A stretch of 15,774 nucleotides of DNA, from assembly GCF_000003605.2 (NCBI RefSeq), contig NW_003143836.1, forward strand, positions 40,122 to 55,895, written 5' to 3'. Origin of the DNA: Saccoglossus kowalevskii. Its lineage: Eukaryota > Hemichordata > Enteropneusta > Harrimaniidae. The translations under genes were made by a program, and so were the position numbers. The notes beneath the pieces are model-generated. The model saw nothing but the letters and a program-made list of their open reading frames with translations, made no database searches and was not told where the DNA came from. Positions 1 through 10,128 of the stretch are shown piece after piece. The first letter of the stretch is position 1. Each line of letters opens with the position of its first letter.

Positions 1-533
1 TTAGTAGTAGTTGTTTACTTCAACTGTATAAATAACACGTGTTAATTATCTCTGTATTACTGAGAAATAAATCAGTTCTTCTTTAGGTTTGAAACAGTCA
101 ACATCGTCTCGTTTTTACTCTCTCGTACACACATACGTCGAACCTTTTCCTACAACGACTGCCGCCCTTTAAGAAATGTTTGTGTTTTCGGTAAGCACCC
201 TGTGCTCTCGATGTTTTAGGAGATATTGGTGGGGGCAGATCGCATTGTAATAGACAACTGGCAATTTCATCATGGCTGTCTCGATGAGCCTGCTCTCCGG
301 AGAATGTTTCGGCGACGCCAAAGATACGGGTTTGACGCCAATGTTCCAACAATCACGCAAATGTTTATAAATTCGTCAGTAACATAATTGACCAACTAAA
401 ATGAACTTCATGGCCCTGACCGTGTAAACGCCTTATTCTAATTACGTTCCATCTCGAGAGTGGAAATCGTCTGGACATCTGTAGATGAACGAATTGAAGC
501 GGCGGCGGCGGTTTGAAAAAATCATTTACTACA
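1..533. other. No gene recognised
   Basis: Two overlapping minus-strand ORFs of 60-85 codons (98-360) have no recognisable motif, splice context or preference between frames. A short GGC run lies at 501-512. A 12-bp palindrome TAACACGTGTTA lies at 33-44. Confidence 0.5.
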
Positions 534-580
534 TTCTTGCTTGTCTTCTCCGAGCGTACCTATTTCTCAAAAAATCATGT
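534..580 (+). repeat. Left inverted arm of MITE-like element
   Basis: It pairs with 1034-1088 in reverse complement. The best-conserved stretch is about 553-570. Confidence 0.75.
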
Positions 581-665
581 AGGCCATGTCTCGACCTCAT
601 CGAGTCATGAACAGAAAATAGGAAGATGCGCTTGACAGCAAAATACTTACAAGACATGTTATTCT

Positions 666-687
666 CTAGCTGCAGTTCTGCAGCTAG
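666..687. repeat. Perfect 10-bp hairpin in element interior
   Basis: CTAGCTGCAG and its reverse complement are separated by TT. The direct repeat ttattctct sits on both sides (659 and 688). Confidence 0.85.
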
Positions 688-896
688 TTATTCTCTCACT
701 ACAGACGCACTGGGTCTCCAGCCCGAAAAACGTACAAGAGGAGGGGGTGTCAATAGTTCGGCTCCGGTAAAATGTTGCCGTGTAAAAATATCAATCGTTT
801 CAAAGCTAATAATGAAAACGCCAAAACATACTACAATGCAAAACGGACAGTCAGAGTAAAACAAGTGTAGTAGTAAGGTATACGTCGTGGGTAAAC

Positions 897-964
897 TTGG
901 TTCTTATTCAGCTCGGTTCGTCCAGAGCCGAACGGAAAACCCCCTTCGATCACTTGAGAACCAA
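897..964. repeat. Nested inverted repeat in element interior
   Basis: TTGGTTCT (897) pairs with AGAACCAA (957). Between them GTTCG/CGAAC form a second stem. It lies inside the MITE-like element. Confidence 0.55.
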
Positions 965-1033
965 TATGACGGCAACACCTCCTAGATATTTATGTTACTC
1001 AAATACCATCCCAAATCTTGGGTTTTCTGTCAT

Positions 1034-1088
1034 GACATAACCTACAAATTCTTGAGAAATAGGTACGCTCGGAAAAGACAAGAAAGAA
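1034..1088 (-). repeat. Right inverted arm of MITE-like element
   Basis: It is the reverse complement of 534-580. The core TTGAGAAATAGGTACGCTCG is intact, and a few changes lie toward both ends. Confidence 0.75.
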
Positions 1089-1967
1089 AGCAGCAAACGA
1101 AGTGTACCTATCACCGCTGACAAACGGTCAGGCCCATTTCTATCTGAACTCAACACCGAGATTTATCGGAGCCCATTTTTGCTGGCTCGATCCGGCGGAT
1201 AAAATGTTGTTGTGTAAACGAGGTATTAGTTCCACGTATTATCTTACATCTTGGGCAAACAATGAGGTGGGTTGATTACACAAAATCCTTATGACGTCAT
1301 GAATGCTGATTACCTCAGTTTGTTATCCTTCTTATCCAAGGCCTATGGTGTTTGCAAATTAGGATAATTAGTACGGTGCTCTATGGGAGTAAAATAATGT
1401 AAACAATGTAAGTTGTTTCATGGTTTCCCAGGTTGTGCACCTATTCATACAGACAACTTTTCCTAAGTATTTGAAATTACGATAGTTCGTTTCACTCAAG
1501 GATTGCACTGAAATAAAAGATAAAAAGAATACCTTCGATTATACGAAATCCCTTGAAGATTCCAAGAGACAACAAATTAATGTATACATGTTAATTTGAA
1601 ATAACACATTTTATAAGCAACAATGTCTAATTTATAAATGTTTGTACTTTGAAGGCAATATACCCGAGTGTTTAAAGTGTCCGCGACTTGTCACATCGTG
1701 AGTACCATCTAGTGCATTATATCAATCTAATCAAGGGCTTGGTAGGAAGGGTTTTATATATCTTCTTAAATTCATGAACGCTAAAAGGCATTTGCGTAAG
1801 TGTAATTCTTCTCACGAAAATAACTTTAGAAGGTTGGCGGCCCGAGATAGAACTCACCAAAGGATCCTAACCATTCAGACCATGGATATACCGATTCGAA
1901 AGTATTAACTGGTATTGAATCTGGACTATTTTTTTAAATCAAATTTCCACAGACTTGTGTGTTTCAT
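1089..1967. other. Intergenic, no gene recognised
   Basis: AT-rich DNA with stops in all frames. It contains one ATGACGTCAT palindrome at 1291. The phrase taaaatgttg..gtgtaaa near 1200 is a short echo of one near 768, inside the MITE-like element. Confidence 0.5.
1291..1300. promoter_or_regulatory. ATGACGTCAT palindrome (CRE/ATF-type), site 1
   Basis: Contains the full cAMP-response element TGACGTCA, with A/T on both sides as preferred by CREB/ATF bZIP factors. It lies 2.7 kb upstream of the gene. Confidence 0.4.
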
Positions 1968-1997
1968 CACAGTCCCTCAACTTGTTGAGGGACTGTG
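1968..1997. repeat. Perfect 14-bp foldback hairpin, copy 1
   Basis: CACAGTCCCTCAAC and its exact reverse complement are separated by only TT. Nearly the same arms recur at 13973-14007, with different loop and flanks. No T-run follows, so it is not a bacterial-type terminator. Confidence 0.9.
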
Positions 1998-2100
1998 GTT
2001 TCATGCATGTTGATCAGTTTTGACAGTGTGATTGTTCATCACTCTCAAACACTGTGCACTTTGTTTGAACCAGCATGTATGCATGAATAAAAGAAAGAGT

Positions 2101-2137
2101 CCAGGGTTTGGATAATTTGAAATGTTCCAAACCCCGG
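2101..2137. repeat. 12-bp imperfect hairpin
   Basis: CCAGGGTTTGGA and TCCAAACCCCGG pair with one mismatch around a 13-bp loop, 100 bp after the first foldback. Confidence 0.8.
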
Positions 2138-4044
2138 CTTTTCTAAATGTCTAAATATTCCTAAATCTATCGAAGACTAACATAGACGTGGGGCCTATTG
2201 TTTACATTGTATTAGAAATCGATGTTATTGGCCACACTGAATTTCGCATCGATGGTCAGATACAATGCGGCTACCCAAGTAACCTTAAATGCGTTTTTCA
2301 CAATAGATTCTCTGTATGTTTAATGAGACATTCATGTTGTATTGCACGTAAACAGGTGGATGTGGTGTTTAGATGTACTGAACCGACCCTGTCTCCACTC
2401 TTCCATAAACATTATTATTTTAATCAGGACAAATTGAGACACACGCAGTGGTTCTCAGGGGAAGGGTACTCAGTGAACTCGGCATGTCATTTGATTATTG
2501 GCTAATACTAGATAAGTGACACTTGTAGTCCGTAAAATTGTGTACAGCGCCCCCATCATTCAAAATAAGAATCTCTTGTTTGTCCTTATGGAATTGGCCA
2601 CGGAACGCAGAACCCTGAAATATGGATGAGATTGTGGATTGTTTAAAACTGTATGTTCAATATTTTCATTGAATTGCGCTTTTTCGTAAATCATTGTTCT
2701 CGTAGCACACAACACTCGCTCTATAAAACAATAACATTCGCTAACACGCATTTGTGTCAATTGTTTGGATACATAGAACAGCAATCAATATAATTGTATA
2801 AACTCTGAACATCACATGAACTTTTTCAAGTTGACGCAAGACAACATCGACATAGGATACTAGTAGGTTGGGCGTCTTACAATCGTACAATTTACGATCA
2901 ATCTACGACAAATGTACCGCCATTGTTCAGTCGTGTATGTAACCCGTCGAGTTTCAATGAAAAGGAAATTATTACTCAATTGACAAAATTTCCCTCCGAA
3001 TATCATTCTTGCTTTAAAACTATCGTGTTTGGCCCAGTAACCATAAATCCATAGCAGACAGACATCTAAACAATGCATAACGCCCTCTGTTCGTGTTTAA
3101 ACGCAGTCGGGAGCGGGCGTAAACAGTTTAATGTACCCTCCAACCAGGGAGCTGTAATGCTCCCTGCTCCAACTGAATGTTATTGGTGATCGGTGCTGCT
3201 GGCAAATACAGGAAATGATGCATCTACGTCTGAACAGATGAATTGTGGCTAGACGTATACATTGACTCGTCTATACAGTTTAAACGGCCTATGTTGAATG
3301 GAAAAAGTAGATCTTTTCTTCAAGACTTTGTGTGTGAAATAAAATGTCATTGTTACTGTAAAGGTAGATTGACAAATCCCCTTCAGTGAGTCGGAGTCTG
3401 TATGAATAGCTGCATCTACGTTGAGTTGACATGGTGTATTTGTAACGCCTCACTGTGATCGGATATAAAACATCTGAGACATTGGCATCACCTTCGTGCT
3501 CGGCAGTGATTGAGTTCGATTGGTCCAATTACACCGGGCTTTGGTCTGATTACAAGCAACAGACAATGTACTTCCCGACAATAACGCCTCAGTGTAAACA
3601 GTTGTCATAGCGATGGTCACGTGTCTCTACCTTTCACTCACTCACTCAGTCAACCAACAACCTCCAGAAAGTAAAAAACGCATGTCTTTGTCTAGGGAGG
3701 CATTGTCAAGCTCAAATAATCGTGTGTGTAGCTCGCATGCCCGCCGCTGTTGTGTGTTAACGTTCCGTTTGGCTATCTCGCTGTACACCCTATAATTTTC
3801 GTCGTAAAACTGTCGGACCAGCCACGGATTATTCGACGCTTGTAACTATAACAGCTAGGGAAACAAAGACATATTTTATTTAATGTACGTGGAAATTGTC
3901 TGATGCCAGGGATCAGTGTGTTCCAGGAAGTTTTGCAAATGTGTAAATGTGTTGGATATTTTGACAGCAACAACATATTGTATCAAAGCCAATATACCAT
4001 CATCATATAGGACGCTTTGTCTCAATCACTTCAGTTGTAGCAAT
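2138..4044. other. Upstream flank of the spliced gene, no gene recognised
   Basis: The longest frame here (2188-2505 plus, about 100 codons) lacks a proximal ATG and any recognisable motif. Minus frames at 2560-3078 and 3289-3528 are similarly unconvincing. The promoter of the downstream gene should lie in the right part, but I cannot identify a TATA box or initiator with confidence. Confidence 0.45.
3145..3166. repeat. 8-bp hairpin
   Basis: CAGGGAGC and GCTCCCTG flank a 6-bp loop, about 880 bp upstream of the gene start. It may be chance. Confidence 0.5.
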
Positions 4045-4116
4045 ATGTGGGTGACGATAGACATATCCAGTCTGAAATACCCCCGTATTTGTGCCGTATA
4101 TCTAATCCTCGTCTCG
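4045..4116 (+). CDS. Coding exon 1: start codon and most of signal peptide
   Basis: It encodes residues 1-24 and ends in a phase-0 donor (TCG|gtgagt). The start ATG lies in the context caatATGt with A at -3. A possible acceptor (cacttcag) ends at 4034, so an upstream non-coding exon may exist. The frame is open upstream to 3916 but holds no other ATG. Confidence 0.7.
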
Positions 4117-7100
4117 GTGAGTAAAGTTTTAACACTCTCATTGTCGTAAACGCAACTCAGGCTATGTTATTGCGCTATAAGCAATTCAAACCACGGTATT
4201 GTGTTTGAATGACACTGATTCCCTGTCATATTACTACGGAGTTCTTGATTTCCAGGTGTTTGTCGAAGTACAAGGGTGGCATGATCTCGGCAACACGCTT
4301 TACCATTGCTGGCCGTTGATAAACCCCGACGATGCTAACATGGTTGATTGTCCAGGTGAGGTCCAGGTTAATTGTAAAAAAATAACATTAAATATATTGT
4401 GACTAATAATATTGTATTGAACAATGCAGCTGTTGTTAGACATTAAACTACACCAACACGTCCTCAAAACTCATACTAAATGGTTTTTAAACTTTGTTTT
4501 CGCTAAGTGAAAGTCGCCGTAGAGTATTTGACAAAGAATAGCACATTTACACTGTACTGAAATCACAACACTTCGACCCCCTGTTTAGTGGCTATTCAAA
4601 ACAAACCGTCCCCATATGCACGTACCAACAAAGAATCGCCCCGGTTCCTTCTAGAAGAGTAGCTGAGAATGCCCGCATTGTATCCGTAGTGTCAGACGTG
4701 ATTTATTTGCTGCGTATTCGGGTAGCAATGTCGGGTTTTATTATCGCGTTGCGATTCTGGATTGAAGAGGGAGGGGGACTGAAAGCTGGTTGTAAAAGGG
4801 CGGTTATTCCCGATCATTAACATATTTTTATTGTGTTACTCACAAACCCTGTGCAGCTGTTGGAGTTTCTATTTAAAACTGAGAACATGTTGATAAGTGA
4901 ACTCTGACCAGCGTATCACCTTTTGCTGGTGTAGTCCGTTCTATAGTCGGTGTTAGTGTCGAAACCGACAAGACGTGCATTTCGAGTACATACTATAACG
5001 CTTGGTCATATTTTACGTGTACACCGCCAGGGTCCCCAATCGTACGCACCGCCATTGCTCATACCATGTGAACACAACTATACCATTACGACCAGGTTCC
5101 AGTAGAGTGTTCCCGTGAAATATATGTTTTATTGCGCAAAAGAGCGTAAACAAGCAATGAATCGTGTATATGTATAGATGTAATGAGAGACTAAATAGTC
5201 TTTATACGATGGAACACACGTAGATTGACGTACGTGATTTATTGAAGGCTTCATGCATGACTGATTTCCCAATTTTAAGATATCAAGTCCGAAAGACCAG
5301 CCTTCTTCAACTTTACCCCTCACTCACAGTCTATAGGCGTAGCGTAGCAATTAAGCAAACCGTTTAATTTCCACACACGTCAATGCAAATGTGAAAATAT
5401 AGACGCCATGGGGTCTATGGTAATATACTATTAGTATGTTCAGTGATAAGTGCGTGAAATGGACGATAAATCTGTATTTTCTTTTGAGTAACCAAAGCTC
5501 GTTTATTTATGTTTTCCCCTTCCAGGATTCTCAATGGAATGGATTGATGTGCCAAACACTGTAGTCAGCGAAGATAGTTTTAACGTTTCTTACCGCATAA
5601 ACGCCAATGACATTTTTTTTGATTGGTCGGTGTTAAATAACTCGGACTATGCCGTCCAATATGGCAGTGTATTTCCTTTTAGGTAAGTATACGTGTCGTG
5701 TTTATTATTTCAACATATAATTCCATGTTTGAACCGAGTTTTTAAAGTAGTCAGGTCACGCGCTTGTCCCACGAACATTCACCACTGAAATGTGAAGCTA
5801 TAGTTTCGTGAGGTCAAAAAAAGAGCAAATGTATAAACAAAAATATATTGACTGGAAACAATTAAGCCTGTTTGGTAGTCTAGGAAATAATTGTTGTTTA
5901 TAATTGCCTCTATTGAAACAAAAAGTAATTTAATGATATAACAGTAGACAATACTTTCACTTATAAGTTGGTGGAGATGTACTCACGGGAAACGTCCTGC
6001 AAGGTCAGGGTCAAGGACGAGGTTCAGGTTTATTGGCCATGTATTGTTTAAAGAAGTTCCAAAACTCAACAATGGTATCAAGTTCTGGAGTTATCGCTGT
6101 TACTTGTACTTCTAAAAAACAGCCACAACTTGTTTTCCTATTTACTGAACAGCTGATACCAGTAGACGGTGTACAAAACATTTTACTACTATTTTATTAC
6201 TAGTATATAGCTTTAGATAAGTTGATCTCAGGGAAAATGAGTTTCATAAGATTCACATAATACAGGTCTCTAAACCAAACTAAAGGAAATAACATGTACT
6301 TATAATGTAAGTGTGTTGGTGACACATAGCCTGGGTAATTAGCAGGTTGCAAGCAACTACTCAGATCTACACGTACGGGCTCGTACACATGTCACAATCT
6401 CGCACATCAAAGCCACAACTAACAAATATCTCTACGATATGCAACTAAATACTCAGGTATGCGTCGTACGTCATTATATGTTCATCTTACAAATTAACAT
6501 TAGTGTAATACTAGTATATTTATATGTCAAGCTATGAGAACAGCCTTAGGGCTGAGCCATTGATTCTGTTGGTGGTGGGAAGGGACACACCCATGCGACT
6601 GTTGGTGGTGGGAAGGGACAAACCCATGCAACTGTTTGTGGTGGGAAGGGACAAACCCATGCAACTGATGGTGGTGGGAAGGGACAAACCCATGCAACTG
6701 ATGGTGGCGGGGAGGGACAATCCATGTAATCTGAGGGTTGCGGGGATGAAAAGTACATGAAATCTGTGGGTTGCGAGAAAGGACAACCCATGTAATCTGT
6801 GGGTTGCGGGGAAGGACAAACCCATGGAATGTGTGGGTGGTGGGGAGGGATAAACCCATGCAATCTGTGGGTTGCGGGGAAATACAAACCCATGCACTGT
6901 GTGGGTGGCGGGGAGAGAAACAAACATGCAATGTGTGGGTCGGTGGCGGGGAGGGGCAACCCCATGTAGTTTGTGGGTTGCGGGGAGGGATAGACCCATG
7001 CAATCTGTGGGTGGCGGGGAGGGACAAACCCATGCAATCTGTGGGTGACGGGGAGAGACAAACCCATGCAATATGTGGATGGTGGGAGAGACAACCCCAT

Positions 7101-9011
7101 GCAACCTGTTATTGACGGGGAGACAAACCCATGCAATCTGTGGGTGACGGGGAGAGACAAACCCATGCAATCTGTTGGTGACGGGGAGAGACAAACCCAT
7201 GCAATCTGTTGGTGACGGGGAGAGACAAACCCATGCAATCTGTTGGTGACGGGAAGGGACAAACCCATACAATCTGTTGGTGACGGGGAGAGACAACCCC
7301 ATGCAACCTGTTATTGACGGGGAGACAAACCCATGCAATCTGTGGGTGACGGGGAGAGACAAACCCATGCAACCTGTTATTGACGGGGAGACAAACCCAT
7401 GCAATCTGTGGGTGACGGGGAGAGACAAACCCATGCAATCTGTTGGTGACGGGGAGAGACAAACCCATGCAATCTGTTGGTGACGGGGAGAGACAAACCC
7501 ATGCAATCTGTTGGTGACGGGGAGAGACAAACCCATGCAATCTGTGGGTGGCGAGAAGGGAAAGCCCCATTCAAACTGTGGGTTTTCTAACCGAAACGAT
7601 TAGAGGGAAACAGTCAGAACATATGATATTGAACAAAAATAGTGATCCAGAACCCCCCCCCCCCCCCGCCAATCACTGATGATGCCCTAATGTGAGCTGT
7701 TTACGTGCACCTTGCCACGCACGAAACCAACACAATGAAAGTAAGATTTAATTGTTAAATGTATCCCCTTGTACACCCTGGAAACTATCCGAAAACTGAG
7801 CTTGTCCAATAACATGCGCGGTTGTACCAGTTCATTTTCTGTTGATTTTTCTTTGGATATGACGTCATACCTGACCGTATTTACTTGACCCAAAAAATAA
7901 AAATGTATAATTTTGAAGGAAATCGGAAAATAACAAAAACTTGACGATGTTGAAGCAGGGTATTCTATTAAAATGACATCAAAGTATTATTTGTTATTTG
8001 CATGCATCCCTCGAAAGGATGGAAAAAGTGACATTATATTATAATACACAAAGAAACAAACAATATGTACAGATATGGATCACCAATTACTTCTAATTCA
8101 TTTCCATAGTTAATATAAAAACATTCTTGACATACGGCGGGGTTTTGAGGTAGGTTGTAGCAATTGTAGGTGAAGATTGTAAATCGTGAAAGAAGGTATT
8201 AATCTTTCGACAAAATTTAACTTTGAATTCATTTTGTACTTGACGTTGTTTTAACTGAGTATTGTGTGAGAATGAATGTCACGGTGCATGTACGAAGTAA
8301 TAGCCCTGGTCCAAAAGGTGGTTGCCAATGTGAGAAGAGAACTTATGACGTATATGTTCTATGATGTCATAATTGTTCAATCACGTAATTGGTTAACACC
8401 GATCAAATGCACATCAGTTTCACCCCATGAATATTCGATAATAAATAAATTAATAATTAATAATAATAACTAATAATAATAATAATACATGTTATTGATA
8501 TGTACTAGTATATCTTTAAAAAATATATTAGTTGCGAAGCATAGACGAATGAGTTACCTAAACTCACGTCACGGTGACTTACATGGAACATCGACGCGAT
8601 GGTTGTTGTGCTCGGCTCCGTCTCACATATACATACACCGCCAACCAGAACATGTTTTACGAGGACGTTGATTCGAGAATGTGTCATCGTATTGCACGTG
8701 TTTAGGAATGTTGATGCAAAGAGGGCGAAGTTTGTAATCCTGGTAGACATACAGTGTACAGTTCATACGTGTATTCATAAAATGCACGTACACAGTAAAT
8801 GTTTTGACTCATACCCCACATACCACATAATGCATGTCTTCAACCTGTTATAACAACTACGATCACAAATATTCTACTCTGTTCTGTTTACAGCTCCGGG
8901 GCGGAAGCCAAACATTTCTGTGCAACTACGGATTGTCCTGCACCCAACATAGCCGGTGTGGATAATTGCTGTTTACATCACATCAATATCCACTCCTGTC
9001 CACAGGAAAGC
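4045..9011 (+). CDS. Partial spliced gene, secreted or receptor-type Cys-rich protein (4 exons, 3' end missing)
   Basis: Coding segments are 4045-4116, 4256-4355, 5526-5682 and 8894-9011, joined in phases 0, 1 and 2, giving 149 residues with no internal stop; the last donor is in phase 0. The start ATG has A at -3 and is the only Met codon in its open frame back to 3916. Residues 1-31 look like a signal peptide: Lys/Arg early, then a hydrophobic core (ICAVYLILVSVFV), with cleavage plausible near Gly31. The mature part has Cys42, 56, 119, 124, 135, 136 and 145, and sequons at Asn77 (NVS) and Asn96 (NNS). Residues 75-107 alternate hydrophobic and polar as in a beta-sandwich; residues 131-145 hold the compact motif GVDNCCLHHINIHSC. 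This suggests an exported, disulphide-bonded ectodomain. An odd Cys count and no stop imply further exons downstream. Family not recognised; a receptor ectodomain or a secreted protein are both possible. Confidence 0.75.
4256..4355 (+). CDS. Coding exon 2
   Basis: The 100-bp exon runs from acceptor tgatttccag| to donor ccag|gtgagg. It enters in phase 0 and leaves in phase 1. It encodes the end of the signal peptide and residues to Gly58, including Trp32, Cys42-Trp43 and Cys56-Pro57. The preceding intron is only 139 bp. Confidence 0.75.
4356..5525 (+). other. Intron 2 of the spliced gene
   Basis: This 1170-bp GT-AG interval separates exons 2 and 3. I see no RNA gene, repeat array or convincing ORF in it. 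The only structure is a weak 6-bp stem (ACCAGC at 4908, GCTGGT at 4925). Confidence 0.7.
5526..5682 (+). CDS. Coding exon 3
   Basis: The 157-bp exon has a strong pyrimidine-tract acceptor (ttttccccttccag|) and a near-ideal donor (ttag|gtaagt). It enters in phase 1 and leaves in phase 2. It encodes residues 58-110, with both N-glycosylation sequons and several aromatic residues (Trp63, Phe88, Phe89, Trp91, Tyr99, Tyr103) in a beta-strand-like pattern. Confidence 0.8.
6561..7584. repeat. GC-rich minisatellite, ~30 units of 32-34 bp
   Basis: About 30 head-to-tail units plus a partial one. The consensus is 34 bp and contains GGTGACGGGGAG and ACAAACCCATG blocks. The first five or so units are mostly 33 bp and carry GGTGGTGGGAAG; the middle is diverged (one 38-bp unit near 6930-6960); units from about 7135 to 7540 are almost identical. 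A 32-bp variant lacking one AG dinucleotide (CAACCTGTTATTGACGGGGA...) starts at 7102, 7304 and 7370. The plus strand is strongly purine- and G-rich. The array is stop-poor in several frames, which produces long spurious ORFs. It lies inside intron 3. Confidence 0.97.
7653..7667. repeat. Poly-C homopolymer (15 C)
   Basis: An uninterrupted run of 15 C lies about 70 bp after the minisatellite. Its length is liable to sequencing or assembly error. Confidence 0.95.
7859..7868. promoter_or_regulatory. ATGACGTCAT palindrome (CRE/ATF-type), site 2
   Basis: Same 10-bp palindrome, in intron 3 about 270 bp after the minisatellite. Regulatory function is inferred only from the motif. Confidence 0.4.
8438..8487. 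repeat. AAT-type microsatellite
   Basis: A low-complexity AT tract made of taa/aat trinucleotides with a few interruptions, in intron 3 about 400 bp before exon 4. Confidence 0.85.
8894..9011 (+). CDS. Coding exon 4: Cys/His-rich segment
   Basis: The 118-bp exon runs from acceptor tctgtttacag| to donor aagc|gtaagt. It enters in phase 2 and leaves in phase 0. It encodes residues 110-149, with five cysteines and the CC-x-HH-x3-H-x-C cluster. It is visibly more GC-rich than the flanking intron. The open frame stops soon after the donor, as expected of an intron. Confidence 0.78.
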
Positions 9012-9333
9012 GTAAGTGTATACATATTACTCAAATAGATGTTCGCCACTCGTTCTTCATATTCTTGTGTAAACGGAAACTAGATATATGTAGATATAAA
9101 AACAATGTAAGGTTTGCCTTGAACATCTATCATATTATGACTAGCAAGCTTATAGGAGACACTGTTGTATTATCATGTTCAACTTCGAGTTCGTGGAACA
9201 GTTGTTGTCGTCGATGATAGACTGTTCACGTCTTTTAGTGTCACGTGATATTTTTCAGTGTACGTTATTCAATTCACAATTTTGTTTAACTTAGTTCGCA
9301 GTTGATCATTAATAAATAACTACATTTGTATTT

Positions 9334-9343
9334 ATGACGTCAT
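9334..9343. promoter_or_regulatory. ATGACGTCAT palindrome (CRE/ATF-type), site 3
   Basis: Same 10-bp palindrome, 320 bp after exon 4, close to CACGTG motifs at 9242 and 9397. Confidence 0.4.
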
Positions 9344-10128
9344 GACTTGTCTGGAACCGTTAATTTTTGATTAACTGTGAAATATATACATGTTGTCACG
9401 TGTGAACCGTGGAGAAGGTAAATTTCTCTCGTTTAAAATAGAAATGACCTTGCCCATGTATATATTGTGCACATTTTTATATCACACTTGAATCTAAATT
9501 ACTGTTTTACATTGTAATGAAGTGGCTGCTTTTATTGTATGCCTTGCACCTTAGCATTGTTTCTTTGATGGCTAACCGGTACTGTCTATTGTTAAAAGTT
9601 ACTGATGCAGGGAACGTAAAATATTTAATATAATCTCGCGTCATTATCGGTGAATAGTTGCATTTCTTGTTTATTTCACTAACCGGTCGAGTCAAACAAC
9701 TATTTAAATAGAAACACATGCTTGTGAGTGCAATATCATTATCTGTTGCCTGTCCAAGGGATGTTGGTCATGACATTGCCCAAATGACCACGTGTTAGTT
9801 ATTTTTTATCACATCTGTCACTCGTATATTTGTCATCTTTGTAAGGACAGGGAGGGGGTCTGTTTTTATTACGGGGTGTAGATAATGTACCCGGGGTAGT
9901 CATTGGTTATGAACATCTACAGACTTGTATTACCCGTCATTATGTTTTTACATACTAGTACTTATCACGGCGTATGGCATGGATTTATTGGTTTTCTATA
10001 AAAAGGTAGATCACAGCCATTGTATCGATTATAGCTGTATTGATCCAGAGTACCTGCGTATATGAGCTGGATGGTTTGATGCATCGTTATCGATCTAGTT
10101 CCGGGTTATGGGCATGGAAACAGAACTA

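Larger units (their letters stand above)
534..1088. mobile_element. MITE-like non-autonomous element with inverted arms
   Basis: The segment 534-580 reappears inverted at 1034-1088. The shared core includes CCGAGCGTACCTATTTCTCA, with a few substitutions on either side. The match continues inward as ATGTC...TCATGA(A)CAGAAAA: the left arm carries a 14-bp insertion (tcgacctcatcgag, itself a small palindrome) that the right arm lacks. The ~450-bp interior has no convincing ORF. Outside the arms, ATGGCCCTGACCGT at 409 and ACGGTCAGGCCCAT at 1124 are also inverted partners (13/14), so the true element may be longer (about 409-1137). No clear target-site duplication was identified, so superfamily is open. 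Confidence 0.7.
5683..8893 (+). other. Intron 3 of the spliced gene, rich in repeats
   Basis: This 3211-bp GT-AG interval contains the 6561-7584 minisatellite, a poly-C run, an AAT-type tract and one ATGACGTCAT palindrome. Outside those I see no gene. A stretch near 6000-6035 (aaggtcagggtcaagg) resembles short GGTCA-type repeats common in invertebrate interspersed elements, but is too short to assign. Confidence 0.7.

Noticed and set aside
98-360. Overlapping minus-strand ORFs near the left edge
   Set aside because: Two frames are equally open, with no motif, no splice evidence and composition like the flanks. An edge exon cannot be excluded.
1968-1997. Hairpin read as a transcription terminator
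   Set aside because: The genome is eukaryotic and no T-run follows the stem; a foldback repeat fits better.
2188-2505. 105-codon plus-strand open frame
   Set aside because: It starts with GTG rather than ATG, with no recognisable domain and no clear splice signals; compatible with chance.
2860-3078. 72-codon minus-strand ORF starting with ATG
   Set aside because: It has no recognisable family, no supporting neighbours, and a length expected by chance in this much sequence.
6524-7483. Plus-strand ORFs of 68-114 codons in the minisatellite (11-residue VVGRDKPMQ repeat)
   Set aside because: They follow the 33/34-bp repeat, lack splice sites or continuity with the gene exons, and change frame with unit length.
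6561-7584. CRISPR array
   Set aside because: Units are contiguous head-to-tail with no unique spacers, and the context is eukaryotic intron DNA.
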